Source: Conidiobolus coronatus NRRL 28638 (Eukaryota; Entomophthoromycota; Entomophthoromycetes; Entomophthorales; Conidiobolaceae). Taken from it: a stretch of 39,707 bases of DNA. Position numbers and translations under genes: made by a program. Below are positions 19,660 to 31,469 of the stretch, piece by piece. The DNA lies in the NCBI GenBank assembly GCA_001566745.1, contig KQ964424.1, positions 188,309 to 228,015 of the forward strand. The letters run 5' to 3'. How positions within the stretch are numbered: the first letter of the stretch is position 1; each line of letters starts with the position of its first letter. The notes beneath the pieces were generated by a model, which worked only from the letters and a program-made list of their open reading frames with translations, was not told the DNA's origin and ran no database searches.

Positions 19660-20465
19660 ATGGTAAAAATATTCAAACATATAACTCAATACAAATAATA
19701 TTAATTATCTTGTTATTTAATCTATATAGTCTGACGTTGCTTTATCCTGTAAAATCCCCACTGAAGTTATTCAAGCTGCTAGAAAGTTCCGCTTTTTAAA
19801 GAATCCTGGCCATTATTCTGGCTTAATTTGTAATTCACAGCTTAATTTGTTTACTCTTTAATTTTTTATATCTAATATGTTTTATTATAGTAAAAATTAA
19901 CAAGGAAACTAGCACTGTTGAAGTTGATGAAAATTTGATTGATTGCGATTTAGAAGAAATAATTGAAGAGTTACCCGATGACGCTCCTAGATATCCTTTT
20001 ATATTTTAAACTATTTATTATATCTTTAGATATTCATTATTTATTTTATTCCTTAATTCTTAACCTTTGTTTTTACATATGTATTATTAAGTTATAAGGT
20101 ATATAATTTTTTATTTTTAATAATATTTTGATCTAACTATTTAAATAGTACGAAAGAGAAGATGGTATTACTCAATATCCTTTAATCTTTTTATATTATA
20201 TCCCTGAAGCCGGTATTAATATATCTAAATTTATCCAAAATTAGATGAATTAATAGTTATTTAGCCTCTCATTCTTTAAATATGTTATATGCCAGTACTC
20301 AAAATAACTTACAAAAAGAAATTGATATGAGTCGTGTAATTAATTAGATTGTCATCCTTTATAATAATTATTCTAAATTTTAAATATTATTTCTAGGTCT
20401 TTGAAATTCGCGATTTAGAAGAATTGGATGAAGAATGGATCAAGTCAAGATTATCAAAGTTCTAG
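19660..20465 (+). CDS. GMF1: Glia maturation factor homologue (Gmf1/Aim7), ADF-H domain
   Basis: Seven exons: 19660-19662 (ATG only), 19730-19829, 19891-19990, 20077-20098, 20149-20212, 20265-20335 and 20397-20465. The frame encodes 142 residues, the exact length of human GMFB. It aligns along its whole length: ARKFRFLKNPG, ILKINKE, EELPDDAPRYVLLSYKYERE, DGITQYPLIF, LNMLYASTQNNL and the final VFEIRDLEELDEEWIKSRL. GMF binds Arp2/3 complex and removes actin branches; it does not sever filaments like cofilin. Five introns are short GT-AG (50-67 nt). The third, 19991-20076, begins ATATCCTTTT and ends AC and is described separately. Exon 4 is a 22-nt microexon. The gene is tail-to-tail with the XMAP215 gene. 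Confidence 0.96.
19991..20076 (+). other. U12-type (minor spliceosome) AT-AC intron in GMF
   Basis: The 86-nt intron begins ATATCCTTTT, the canonical U12-type 5' splice site, and ends TTTTTAC. A branch-site match TTCTTAAC at 20057-20064 puts its last A 13 nt from the 3' end, in the 10-14 nt window typical of U12 introns. Excision restores the frame (AG|A, phase 2) and produces APRYVLLSYKYERE, which matches human QPRFIVYSYKYQHDD without a gap. No GT donor in the segment gives an equivalent join. Confidence 0.93.
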
Positions 20466-20812
20466 ATAGCTTCGTTTTTGTGAAATTAAACTACTATCTA
20501 TAATCAATTAACATATTTAACTACTCTTTAAAATAAAATTAGGGTTAATTGTTATTAAATTCATTAGTTATTCAAATTGATACGAACTTTAGAAATATTC
20601 AAGATAGCTAAAATATAGGCCCAGAGTAGCATTATATTTATAGAATGTCTTAATCCACTATATAATTTTAATATGAATAAAATATATGTATAAAAGTGCA
20701 ACAATGATTTATTTTTAAGAATAGATTGACAATATTGATTAGCAATACGTCATTTATAATATAGTGGATATAGTGCAATGTGTAATAATGTAACAGTAGA
20801 AAATCATATAAA
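20466..20812. other. Convergent 3' spacer
   Basis: 347 bp between the stop codons of GMF (+) and the XMAP215 gene (-). It holds the 3' untranslated regions of both. No other feature was seen. Confidence 0.5.
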
Positions 20813-23800
20813 CTAGGTCTGGGCGTTTACCATTGATTTCCTTTTAATACTTCTTCTGCGAGTCTCAATTAAGCGATTAGAAAGTACAAGTACCAAATTA
20901 TGTTGGTTATGATCTTCAATTACTCCAAATTTAGTAAAGAAGTCATTCTTTAATACTTGTAATAAATCATAAATTACAGTTTTAACCATTCTATAAACTT
21001 CTTTAAACTCAGGATAACCATTAGGGTTAATCAAGTAGTCACGAGGGACTCCGATTAATAAAGTGTTGATATCATATAATAATACTTGAGGATCTAATTC
21101 TTGAGAAGCAAGCTTTGGACCAATTGATCTATTTAATTTAGCAATACACTTACAAATCATTTCTGATAATGATAGCATGCTATGCTCTGATAATTCAACT
21201 TCCATTATGTGGTTAGGGTCGTAGAGTTGCTGTAATAAAGTGAACATACAACGGAAAGCGCTATTTGGACAACAGTGATCGAGAATTCTAACCATTAAAA
21301 TATTTAATGCTCTAGAGAATCCTACAAAGGTTTCTGAGCTGCTAGTCTTTGAAATTTCCAACATTATAAGAATTTGATTAATTAAGTCATGTAATGCTGC
21401 TTCGTCAATGTTACGTGCAAGTTCAGAAGTTGAAAAGATTTGTACCAAAGAATTAACTAAATATTTGATTAATCTAGCGAAATGGGGAGAGTCTTCAGGG
21501 ATTGGGTTGGTATTCAAAGAGCGCACTTTCTTTGAAATAGCAATCACAATATTATTTAAATATGGTGAAATTACTTCATACCCACCTGAGATTTGACTTT
21601 CAAACTCTCTTAATCCTTCCAAACTTAAAGATATGTCTGGATCAGAAATTTGATCTCCTAGGCGCTCCATTACAGAGTTTGTAGGTATAAGTCCATATCT
21701 ATCCTGTTGTTTTGAATGACTGTTGCTGTATGGTGAAAGAGCAGGGATATTTGATTGGCCGTTGTTAGGTACTTGAGGAAGATCCAATCTACTCATTTCT
21801 AAGCTGATAGAGTTGTTAGAATGATCAGTAGGTGGGATAGATTTGGGGATTCCTGGTGAAGCCAATGGAGGTACGAAAGATGTTCTATTTCTAGGACTGG
21901 GTTGAGGAGGAATAGTAGTGTGCGCCATAATAGGAGAATATTCAGGATATTCTGATCTTAGAGGTGATTGAATAGGAGAGATGGATGTAGGTGTTGCGTT
22001 GGGTAAAGGTGGTGAAATATGGTCTTGTTGAACTGAGTCTTTTCTTTGGAAGGAGAATAAGTGTGTCCCTGTGTTTTCAGGAAGTTTTGATGGCTCAACG
22101 CTAGGAGTAACATTAGGCGTGATTCTTTTAAATCTTTCATCTAAATATGATTTTTCTTTCTCACCAATTCTGCCTAAATACTTATATACCGCATCTCCGG
22201 TAAGAATATAGACTTCAGCGATAACGTTAATTGCACCAGTTCTTACACCAGCATCTCTATCTGCGATGTGCTTAGCAATAATGGGCATTGACTTTGATGG
22301 ATTGCATACTGAAACATCATTTTGCTTAATTAGTTTGGCAAGCTCATCAAGACATTCAGCTCTAACTTTAGCATTCTTTGATTTCAAGCCGATATCCATT
22401 ATTTGAACAAAAGATTTATTCAATGGATACAGCGAGTAAATTTGTTTGAATGTTGCGCTAACTTTAGCTTTCATAGCTTCTTTACTGTCACCCATTTTGC
22501 TAATAATAGCCGGGAAAAAGATTGAAGCTTCGTTATCAGGAAGAGAGTATCCAGTTGAAGAGAGAAGCTGTAATAGGCCTTCCATTGTTTCTAAGCATCT
22601 AAAGCATAAGGTGGTGGCTGAATCGTGGATTCTAATTGTCAGATATTTTATGATTAAATCAGAAGCAAATAATACACGATCGACTAATTCGTTATACTCA
22701 ATTTGATATTTGTCAAGACTATCGTATTCAGGGCAGGTGATAATATCGTATAGAGTATTAACTGCGCTCATATACTCTTTATCTTTGTAATGATCAGTGC
22801 TAAACATTAATTTCCTAAGCTCAGAGCTGAAAGAGTTAGCAGATTGTTCTTGAACTGAAGCTAATACATCAGAAGGAACAGAGTCAAATATCCACCTAGC
22901 TGGCTTTTCTCTAGCTAATCTTTGATCTTTAGATCTGGAATCAGTTTGTAAAATTGGGAATGCAGGGGCAGATGGAGGTGCATTAGAGTTTGATCTCGAT
23001 AAGTTGCTAGATGTGGCAGTAGATGGGCGCTTTCCTAATAAAGGTGCCTTCTTTTTAGCATTTACATCTGCTGCAGAATCAGGGCGGGATGGTGGTCCAG
23101 ACGAGAGCTGTCTGCCGCCTAAAGCAGAAGGTGGTCTTAAAGTACTGGACGCAGGTTTTCCACCAACGCTTGGCGAAGGCCCTTCAGATCTCAAACTATC
23201 AATTAGTGGCATAACGCTTTGCAATGAAGCACCTTTAAGAGAGCTTGCCTTTTCTTTAATAGGTGCGAATCCAACACTTTGAACAACAAATTTCAAGCAA
23301 GATTGAGCTTGTTTCCTTACATCAGAATTTTTATCTTGTAAGCAAGATATTAAAGGTGACACAAGAGGAGATAAGTCAGGAAGCTTATCCTTAGCTAATT
23401 CTAGATTATCGGCTAACCATTTGCTAAGATCTTTTCTTTGAACTGAGTTTTCTGGAACCAAAGCTGCTCCAACTCCAGGTAACATTGGCTCTAGGTCGTT
23501 AGCTTCTTTAATAGATGTTAAACTATTAAAAGCAGCAGTTCTAACTTGTATTTTTTGATCACTTAAGCATCCAGCAACAGGTCCAACTAAAGTTTTACAG
23601 TATTTATCAAAAGGTTTGCCCATTGCTTTGGCAGTTTCGCCAATGAGGTCTAGTGCATTGATGACCAAGTTTTTGTTTGCATCTGCAAGACGGGCTTTTA
23701 AGAGCGTTGGAAGTTCACCTAAAATACTATCAGTAAAAGAACTATAACTAGTTATTTTATATAATCTATTACCTAAGTTTGGCTTAATTCTGTTATTTGC

Positions 23801-26800
23801 AGAGCCTAGAATTGAGCTAACGGCATCCAAACCTTCTTTACGAACTTTCCAATTAGCATTATTCAGCTGTTCAGCAAGCTTTCCGTTAATTTGTGGTGAT
23901 ATATCGACTCTAGGGAACAAATCATCAAGCACATCATGCTCAGGAGCACCAGAGTCATCTCCTGCACCACTTGTAGCTGGAGGAGGGGGAGGAGCTCCTC
24001 TTGTTGGTGCTTCTGGAGTACGGCTTGAAACTTTTTCAAACTCTTTATCAATGTTGCTTAATAGATTTGGATTTAAATCTTCTACCGATTTTCTAAGTGC
24101 TGTATTATAGAGTTAGATTTGCTATTAAATATAACTGAAAATTAATTACCTGGGCCAATATAAACTCTGAGTTCAGCTAATAGTTGGGTAGCATTGGTGC
24201 GTACTGTAACATTGGATGACCCAAGTAAAGTTTTGATGAAATCAACAAGTAAAGGCGTGCTTAATCCTGAAATACCAAATTCAATTAGAGTATTTTTCAT
24301 CCAAGATAAAGCATCTGCTTGAATTTTTGGTGCTTTTTGCGCTTTAATTGGTGCATATACTAAAAAATTTAATTAATTTAAATTGATTATATATATTTTA
24401 AAATAATTACCTTGAGAAAATACAAATTGCAAAGAAGTGGCTTCAGCAAATGCAACAAGAGCTTCTCCAGCAGGGCCTTTTAATTTGATATCACCAAGTT
24501 TATCAGCAAGAACTAAAGATTGTTAGATTAAAATAAAAATATATAAAGACTATGTTACTTGGAATGGCTAATGATGCGGCACCAGCAGAAAAAGAAGGTA
24601 TCCTTTCTGCCAAAAGAGCAAAGATAGAATATACTTTGGAAGTTACCTAAATTATTTGTTAGTATTAATTATTTTATATCTAAGTCATATAACTTACTTG
24701 GAAATTACTTTCTTTTGGACCTGGTTTTTTAATCATTTGTCTAACAACGAGTTCGGCTTGAACATCATCTGGATTTTGGCCATTTATATGATCATAGATG
24801 GATTCAATAGCTATATAAGATGTTAGGTTTAGAAAACCTTAAATTATATTAATAAATACCTGCTAAACGTGTTTTCCATACAGAGTTACTTAAATCGGTT
24901 ATTAAATTAGAAGGTATTTGGTCTTCAACTAGCCCATCTATGTCATCTTGGTTATACTTGAAAGATATTTTAAACTCTTTTGTTGATTTAGAAGCTGTTG
25001 GCTTAGATCCTGCAGGAGTGGATGAGGTAGGTTTCTAGGGCTTCATTAGTAAATGTGAGAATGTTTGGGTATAAATAATTACCTTTATAGGTGGCTTAGA
25101 TGAGGATAATTTGGGAGGCGCTTTTGCTGCTGCTGGTGGCTTGGGAGCTTCAGCGGCAGGTTTTGCTGATCCACTTGAAAGAGTAGGTTTCTTAGTAGAA
25201 GAAAGAACAGGTGGTTTCTAGATTTAAGTACAAACACGTTAATAAATTAATTAATAATTGATATTATATGAATACCTTTATCTTAGGAGCTGCACTAGGT
25301 GCGGAAGCTGGTGGTGGCTTTGAAACAGGGGCTGATGCTTTGAGAGAAACTGTAGCCTTTTCTTTATATTCGTCAATTTTAGCGGTTTTCTTTGCATCAG
25401 TTTTTTCTAAAAACGGTTTGATAAATTTATCACCAACTAGCTTAATTAAAGTTCCGATAGCTTCAGCAGCACTTTCTCTAACACCAGTATCAGCGTCATC
25501 AAGACCTTTAAATAGAGGGGTGCTTAAAGCTTTAATCTCTGGTGTAGATGGTGGTTGAGAAGTTATACTTGAAAGGATTCTTGTAGCCCATTTTAGAGTT
25601 TCAGCTTTGACATTAGGATTTTTATGACCAGATCCAGTGGAAATATCTTCAATTAAGTCAGATATGGTAACGCTTTTAGAAACTGCGTCAAGAGTTTTCC
25701 TCAATGGCTCTAAAACAGTAATCTTCTTTTCTTTAAGTTTTTCAATGAGAGGTGGAACTACAGTTGATTTATGTTGGCTAAAATCTTTTCTAAGACCTGT
25801 GGCAATTAATCCAATACAAGTAATACAAAGAGCTCCAACATTGATATTAGCATCTGAAATTTTCTAAATTTAAAGTTAGGTTATTTATTTTTAAATTATT
25901 ATTCCACTTACTCCTGCTAATGTAGAAATAAGCTCTCCACAATTTCCATTATCTTTTAGCTTTGGCGTATCTAAGCCTGCTTTTAGTGGCTCTAAAGCTT
26001 CCACTCTTTCTTTCCATTTAGACGATGCCTTTATAAAGTGTTAGTTAAAATTAATATACACAAGTTTATTAGTTACTATTAGATTGTAGAAGTCTTTAGG
26101 TAATTTTGTCATAATATCTACAGGTTCAGCAAAGTCATATGGATCAACATCAACTGGCTCTTCTTCAAGTTCATTATATTCATTATCTTCTATAACATAA
26201 ATTAGTTGTTTAATTAGTATATCTAAAAATTGACTATTTACCATTTGTTTCATATTCATCCATAGGTGGAGGAGCAGCTGCAGCAATAGCTTGTTGTGAT
26301 CTTAATAGTCTAGAAGCAGATGGTCTTTCGGAAGGCAGTTTATCGAACTCTGCTTGTAAATCTTTAAGCTAATTGAAAATTAATAAACTTGTTTAAATAT
26401 TCGAAGATTTATATATACTTGAACTGGCTTTAAATCTTTAAGAGAAGGCTCTACAGCTTTTCCAAGCCATTTATATAATTCTACTGTGAGTTGTGTTGCC
26501 TAAATCATATTTAAATAAATGCGCTAGGTTTAATTATAAGCTGCTTACTTCTGCTCTCACATTTTTATCTGAGTGGCCAAACATTTTTGCTAATTGCTTT
26601 AATAAAGGCTTAGGATCTACCGTTTTGCACCCGAATTGCCTAAAAAGTCAAATATTAACAATAGCTTATCTTGATAATTTTTATATATTTACTTGACGAT
26701 TTCTTTGAGCGCGTTTACAACCCCTGTAACTGCTTTGGCTAGTTTATGGCTTAATCCAGGAATTAATGCATCCTAATTTTAATTTTATATATTAGTTTTT

Positions 26801-27318
26801 GTATTTGTACTATTTTTGATAAGCTGCATACTATAACAGGATCTGGGATATCGGCTTCAACTAGCATTAAAATAACTTCTAAAGATTTTGTTTTTGTACC
26901 AGCTCTCATAGCGCCTAAACCTTTGTCAATAATAGGAGGTAGAACCTGCTCTGGGACCCTATAATTTTATTAAATACGATAAAAATATAAAAATAAATAG
27001 TTTATGTTACCCTCTAACATCAGGAGAGTTTTCAGCAAAAGCTAGAATACAGCCTAAACCGGCTTCTTGAGCGGCCATATTCGCGTCTTTAGCAAATGCA
27101 CCGAGAGATCCCGTCCATTTAGAAAATTCATAACTTTCCGTTTCAGGATCTAAACTACCAAATTTCTTTTTTAATTCTTCATATCCTTCTAAACGAGCTT
27201 TCCAAGACTAATTTGTAAAAGTTAATTTTATTTTATACTACGCACAATTAAATATTATAGTTACTTTATGAGCAATTTTATCTTCAATAGATAGTGAAGA
27301 AAAATCTTCTTCTGACAT
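20813..27318 (-). CDS. XMAP215/ch-TOG family microtubule polymerase with five TOG domains
   Basis: Seventeen exons, 1894 residues. Exons run 27318-27265, 27207-27011, 26958-26832, 26772-26693, 26639-26549, 26499-26419, 26368-26242, 26189-26077, 26028-25912, 25863-25276, 25217-25083, 25034-24860, 24810-24698, 24646-24559, 24512-24411, 24359-24150 and 24099-20813; the 16 introns are 46-59 nt, GT-AG. TOG1 is about residues 1-215 (KARLEGYEEL), TOG2 280-500 (LPKDFYN...SSKWKERVEAL), TOG3 590-800, TOG4 863-1100 (NWKVRKEGLD) and TOG5 1195-1458 (KNAKVRAECLDEL). A Pro/Ser-rich linker leads to a conserved helical C-terminal region (about 1610-1880). The protein binds tubulin through TOG domains and accelerates growth at microtubule plus ends; it also acts at spindle poles. 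Ascomycete relatives (Stu2, Alp14) have two TOGs and dimerise by coiled coil; this copy has the long animal/amoeba/plant layout. Confidence 0.95.
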
Positions 27319-28239
27319 TTTTTAATCAATTAAAAATAAATATTAAATAACTCTAAATTAAAATAGATGAATAAAAATTTTATTATATTTTGGTATTAAT
27401 TTACTTGTAAATATAGTATATTAGATAAAAATTATTTTATTCTATTTTTTTGATTTATTATATTTTTATTAACAAACAACAACGATTGATAATATTTTAT
27501 TCCTTAAATCATCTTTCATCCTTTATTTTTAAAAATTTAAATTTAGACTAAAAATCAATTTGATTGGTCATTTAATGAATTTGGATCAATTGTACTAATC
27601 ATGGTGTTTTAAGAGTTAAGGATAATTGAGTTGGAAAATTTAGCAAATTGATCAGCAAAGGATTTTACTTGTCCAATTGCTTTTTTAATAGTCACAGAGT
27701 TGTAGGGTTTTGTTAAATCTTTTTTGATAAATTATATACCTTTTGAATTGGAAAGAATTAAGGATAATTAATAGATAAAATTAATAAAGTATATTATTTA
27801 TGCTTACAAAGAAATAGTCAGAGACTAGTTTTAGTTCGAATAAAAATAATAAGTTTTCTGAATGCAAGTAGTTTGATTTATTAAATATAATGATGAAACA
27901 AATGTTTATTTTAACCAGCTAAGAGGATAATTTATTATTTAGCTAGCTTATATATTTAATATTGCGTAACTTATATTGGCATCTTAAATATAAAATTTTT
28001 AGTAATAGTTGTGTTGATTGTAATCAAAGGCCCTTAAATTAATGAGTTATCTATTAATAATTTAAATATAACCATTTATATCTCCTTGATTTATTTCCTT
28101 TTAGGTAAAATAAACATGAGCATATCATATTTATTTAGAAATTCTTCATAAATAAGGAAAAATATTGCAAAGTAATTATATAAGATATATTCATGTATAC
28201 GTAATAATAGAAATATCTGTAAAAACAAAAGTTAAAAAA
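27319..28239. promoter_or_regulatory. Upstream region of the XMAP215 gene; possible minus-strand exons
   Basis: 920 bp between the XMAP215 start and tRNA-Ile, containing its promoter. Two minus-strand open stretches near 27620-27740 and 27800-27940 look mildly protein-like and are treated under findings. No gene is called. Confidence 0.35.
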
Positions 28240-28313
28240 TGCTCCCAACAGGGATCGAACCTGTGACCTTGGCGTTATTAGCACCACGCTCTAACCAACT
28301 GAGCTATGGGAGC
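28240..28313 (-). tRNA. tRNA-Ile (anticodon AAT)
   Basis: A 74-nt cloverleaf on the minus strand with acceptor GCTCCCA/TGGGAGC, D arm GCTC/GAGC, anticodon loop giving AAT (GGTGCTAATAACGCC, as in most eukaryotic tRNA-Ile) and T arm CACAG/CTGTT-like. The discriminator base corresponds to T28240. Six T on the minus strand (28234-28239) form the terminator. There is no intron. Confidence 0.97.
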
Positions 28314-28618
28314 TTATCATTAGTTAATATGCTATATTTGTATTTCAATTAATATAAGCATAGAATTTATTTAATCATAAATATTTATTATTTAATAATA
28401 TTTATTCTGCATATTTGGCTGCAATCTATCTTGACCCCAGTTTATTATTTCTCATTTTTTTATCTTACTTTTTCTCTTTTATTTTCTTATATCATGTTCT
28501 AGAGATCATTAATCATATTATATTACTTTATTATCATCTTTAATCAAATGATAAAGTTCTCAACAGTTTTTAAATATACAATATTAAAAATATTTTAAAT
28601 TTATCAACTAAGTATTTT

Positions 28619-28861
28619 ATATGAAAGATTCTAGCTAAAAATCAGGAAAGTTTGTAAATTTTTTGATTTTTAACTGCTTAAAGTTTAAACAGTAACTTTT
28701 ATTATTTAAAGTTGATAATATAATATTTAAATATGGCTTTGCCATTAGTCCTCAATTAAATAAAGACTATACACGATAGAAAACTTGGTTATAAAAAAAA
28801 TTAAAATTTTATAATTGAGCTCATACAAAATTCGAACCAAGTTAACTATAATCTTTTATAT
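28619..28861 (+). mobile_element. MITE-like element, copy A
   Basis: 243 bp. The left end ATATGAAAGATTCTAGCTAA is matched by the reverse complement of the right end (ATATAAAAGATTATAGTTAA). Internal blocks shared with copies B and C include GACTATACACGAT, AACTTGGTTATAAAAAA and TGAGCTCATACA. It has no coding capacity. Confidence 0.78.
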
Positions 28862-31203
28862 CAAAATTTTTCTCTTTTAACAAAAATCGCTAATATTATT
28901 TATTATTACTATTTATTCATTTATCTATAATAACTTATTTATTTCACCTTTACTTTTATATTATTCCATTGATTCTATTCATAATTAATATTCTTACTTT
29001 GATATTTTTATTCATTTCGCATTTTTATATTATACTTATTAAATATTTTAATTTGCGATATTAGCTTTACTCTTCATACAGTTAAACTAGTATCTTATTT
29101 AATTAATATTTAAATCAAACTTGTTATGGGTGTAATAAGTTATAAATAGATTAATAAAAAGTTGCAATTAATATAGCTGTCAAGCTTCGATAATATAAAT
29201 ATTAAGGTTCAGAAAATGCCAAAATTTATATATATTTGCCAAGTTGTGTAAGTTAATTAATACTATTTCACAACTATCAGAAAATTGACAGATATCCTAA
29301 TTTTATAACTTTGAAAAGTTACACATAACCCCGCTAATTTTTGAGATAACGGATTATTGTCTGAATTATAAGGGCGAATATCAAGCTTTTAGAGAGTGGA
29401 ATTCAGAGAATTGTTTAACTAGATATTAGTTTTTAGTTAGTATAGTTTTAAGACTGTTAAATTAATATAATAGAGGAAATTGATGTTATCTAGTATTTGA
29501 AAATTTTATATCTAGTTTTTTATATAAATTTTGGTTAAATTTTGGCTGTATTAATGCCGAAATTAGATAATATAAACGCTTAAAATAGCAATGTAAAAAT
29601 ATACTAAATACAGTTAGTAACATATTTTTATATAGAAATATTCTTATTAATTTAAATATATTCAATATAATTGGCGAAAATTCGGCAAAACTTATCTATA
29701 CTGTCATTAAAATATCAGGCAGAAGTATCGCGATGTTTTTTAATTCTAATATTTTACCTGAATAAAGCTTATCCGAGATATAAATTTAAACATTAGATAA
29801 ATAAGCATTTATTAACGCCTAGGGCTATATTTAATCAGCTTTAATTCGTGTTATATATTTTTTAATTTTGTCATTAATATGCATATTATCGCCACAAGAA
29901 CCGTATATAATAGATAATAAATTATCGACTTATGCAATTTTCAAATTTATGTTACTCAGAAGTATGCCGAAAGATCAAGATATAATTGATTTTATATAAT
30001 ACACTTAATATTCTAAGCTTGAATTTGAAATTTGAAAATCTTTAACATAATTTTTAAACCATATTAAATGAATTCCAGTAAAAGGCAAAATTTTTTATCA
30101 AGATTTTTAATTGGCTTAAATTGTCAATAACTTGTTTGATTTTAGCGATAAACTATCTAAATTTAAAGGTTTCTTTTCAATAGTAAAGTACATTCTTTGA
30201 TATGTCAGAATATAATCTTCAGTGTTTATGACATTATTACCCTTTATTTGGTTAAAATAAGCGTTGTTAAATTGGCTACTGGCCGTCTAAAGAATTCTTA
30301 CAAGTTGCATTGTAATGTTAGTCACAAAAAATTCTTTCGTGAAAAACAACGCTGATTAATCAGTAATTTATCTTACCATGCACATTAAACCCAAAGTTTA
30401 ATTCATACTTCACAAATTGATTATTTTTAACATTGATTTTACTATCTTATTCGTTTAAAATCTATCAAGCTAATTATAAAATACAAAGCAAGCTTTTTAA
30501 TGAAATCTCACTTTACTCCAAAATTACTATTACGATATCCACATTCCCAGTTTAATATGGGGGTTTCTTGGGACTTGAAGTAAATAGTTTACAAATATTC
30601 ATTAATAAAATCTTCAAGCGTAGTTCCTATTCATAACCACTTTTATTACCTCGTCATCATTAAATAAAACTTTAATTCTATTAGCAAAGATTGGCTGGAT
30701 GTTGTTTAGCGAATAAACTGTAGCATATTCAAAATTAAGCTATAGTTTGAAAATGTGAATTCTTTGCTCTCAGAGTTATGACGATAGTCGCTATGACCTC
30801 TATACGGAGAATGAATTAGCTTGTAGTAATAATTACACCATTTGATTTAAATATTTTGCCCATTAGCTAGAGGAAATTCTATATTAAGCTGGCGCGGGTT
30901 GTGAATTTTAAGGAAATACTACATATTATTGTTTTCATAGCTTGAAAATTTCAATTTTTTCCTCTTCAGTGGCTTGGTTTCGAACTATATTTAATGAAAA
31001 ATTTACAACTCTTTAAATGCTGTCAATCAAGCATTGAAAAATATTCGAAATTACGATCGGGTAAGATAGAAAATACGAGTAAGCTATATCCAAAGTGAAA
31101 AAATTCTCTATTTTGAGCAACCTCTTGATTTAATTTAATATATCCATTCCCTATTCTTGTAATATTGAAACAGTTTAAAGCAATATAAATTAAGTAATTT
31201 TAA

Positions 31204-31469
31204 ATATGAAAAATTAAAATTAACTCAATTCAAATTCTGTATGAGCTCAGTTATAAAATTTTAATTTTTTATAACCAAGTTTTCATCGTGTATAGTCTTT
31301 ATTTAATAGAGAATTGGTAATAATATCATATTAACATAGTATACTATTAACTTTAACTAATAAATTATACTCTTTAATAAGCTTTAAGCAGCTAAAAATA
31401 AAAAATATTGCAATTTTTCCATATAAATTTTTTTGACAAACTTTCCTTGTTTTAACCGGAATCTTATAC
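31204..31469 (-). mobile_element. MITE-like element, copy B (inverted relative to A and C)
   Basis: 266 bp. Read on the minus strand it starts ATAAGATTCCGGTTAAAACA and continues with AGGAAAGTTTGT, TTTTTAGCTGCTTAAAGC, TTAATATGATATTA, AAAGACTATACACGATGAAA and AACTGAGCTCATACAGAATT, all shared with copies A and C. It ends with AATTTTTCATAT, the diverged partner terminus. It has no coding capacity. Confidence 0.78.

Noticed and set aside
21408-23282. Plus-strand frames inside the XMAP215 locus
   Set aside because: They are shadows of the last exon of the minus-strand gene and lack any independent support.
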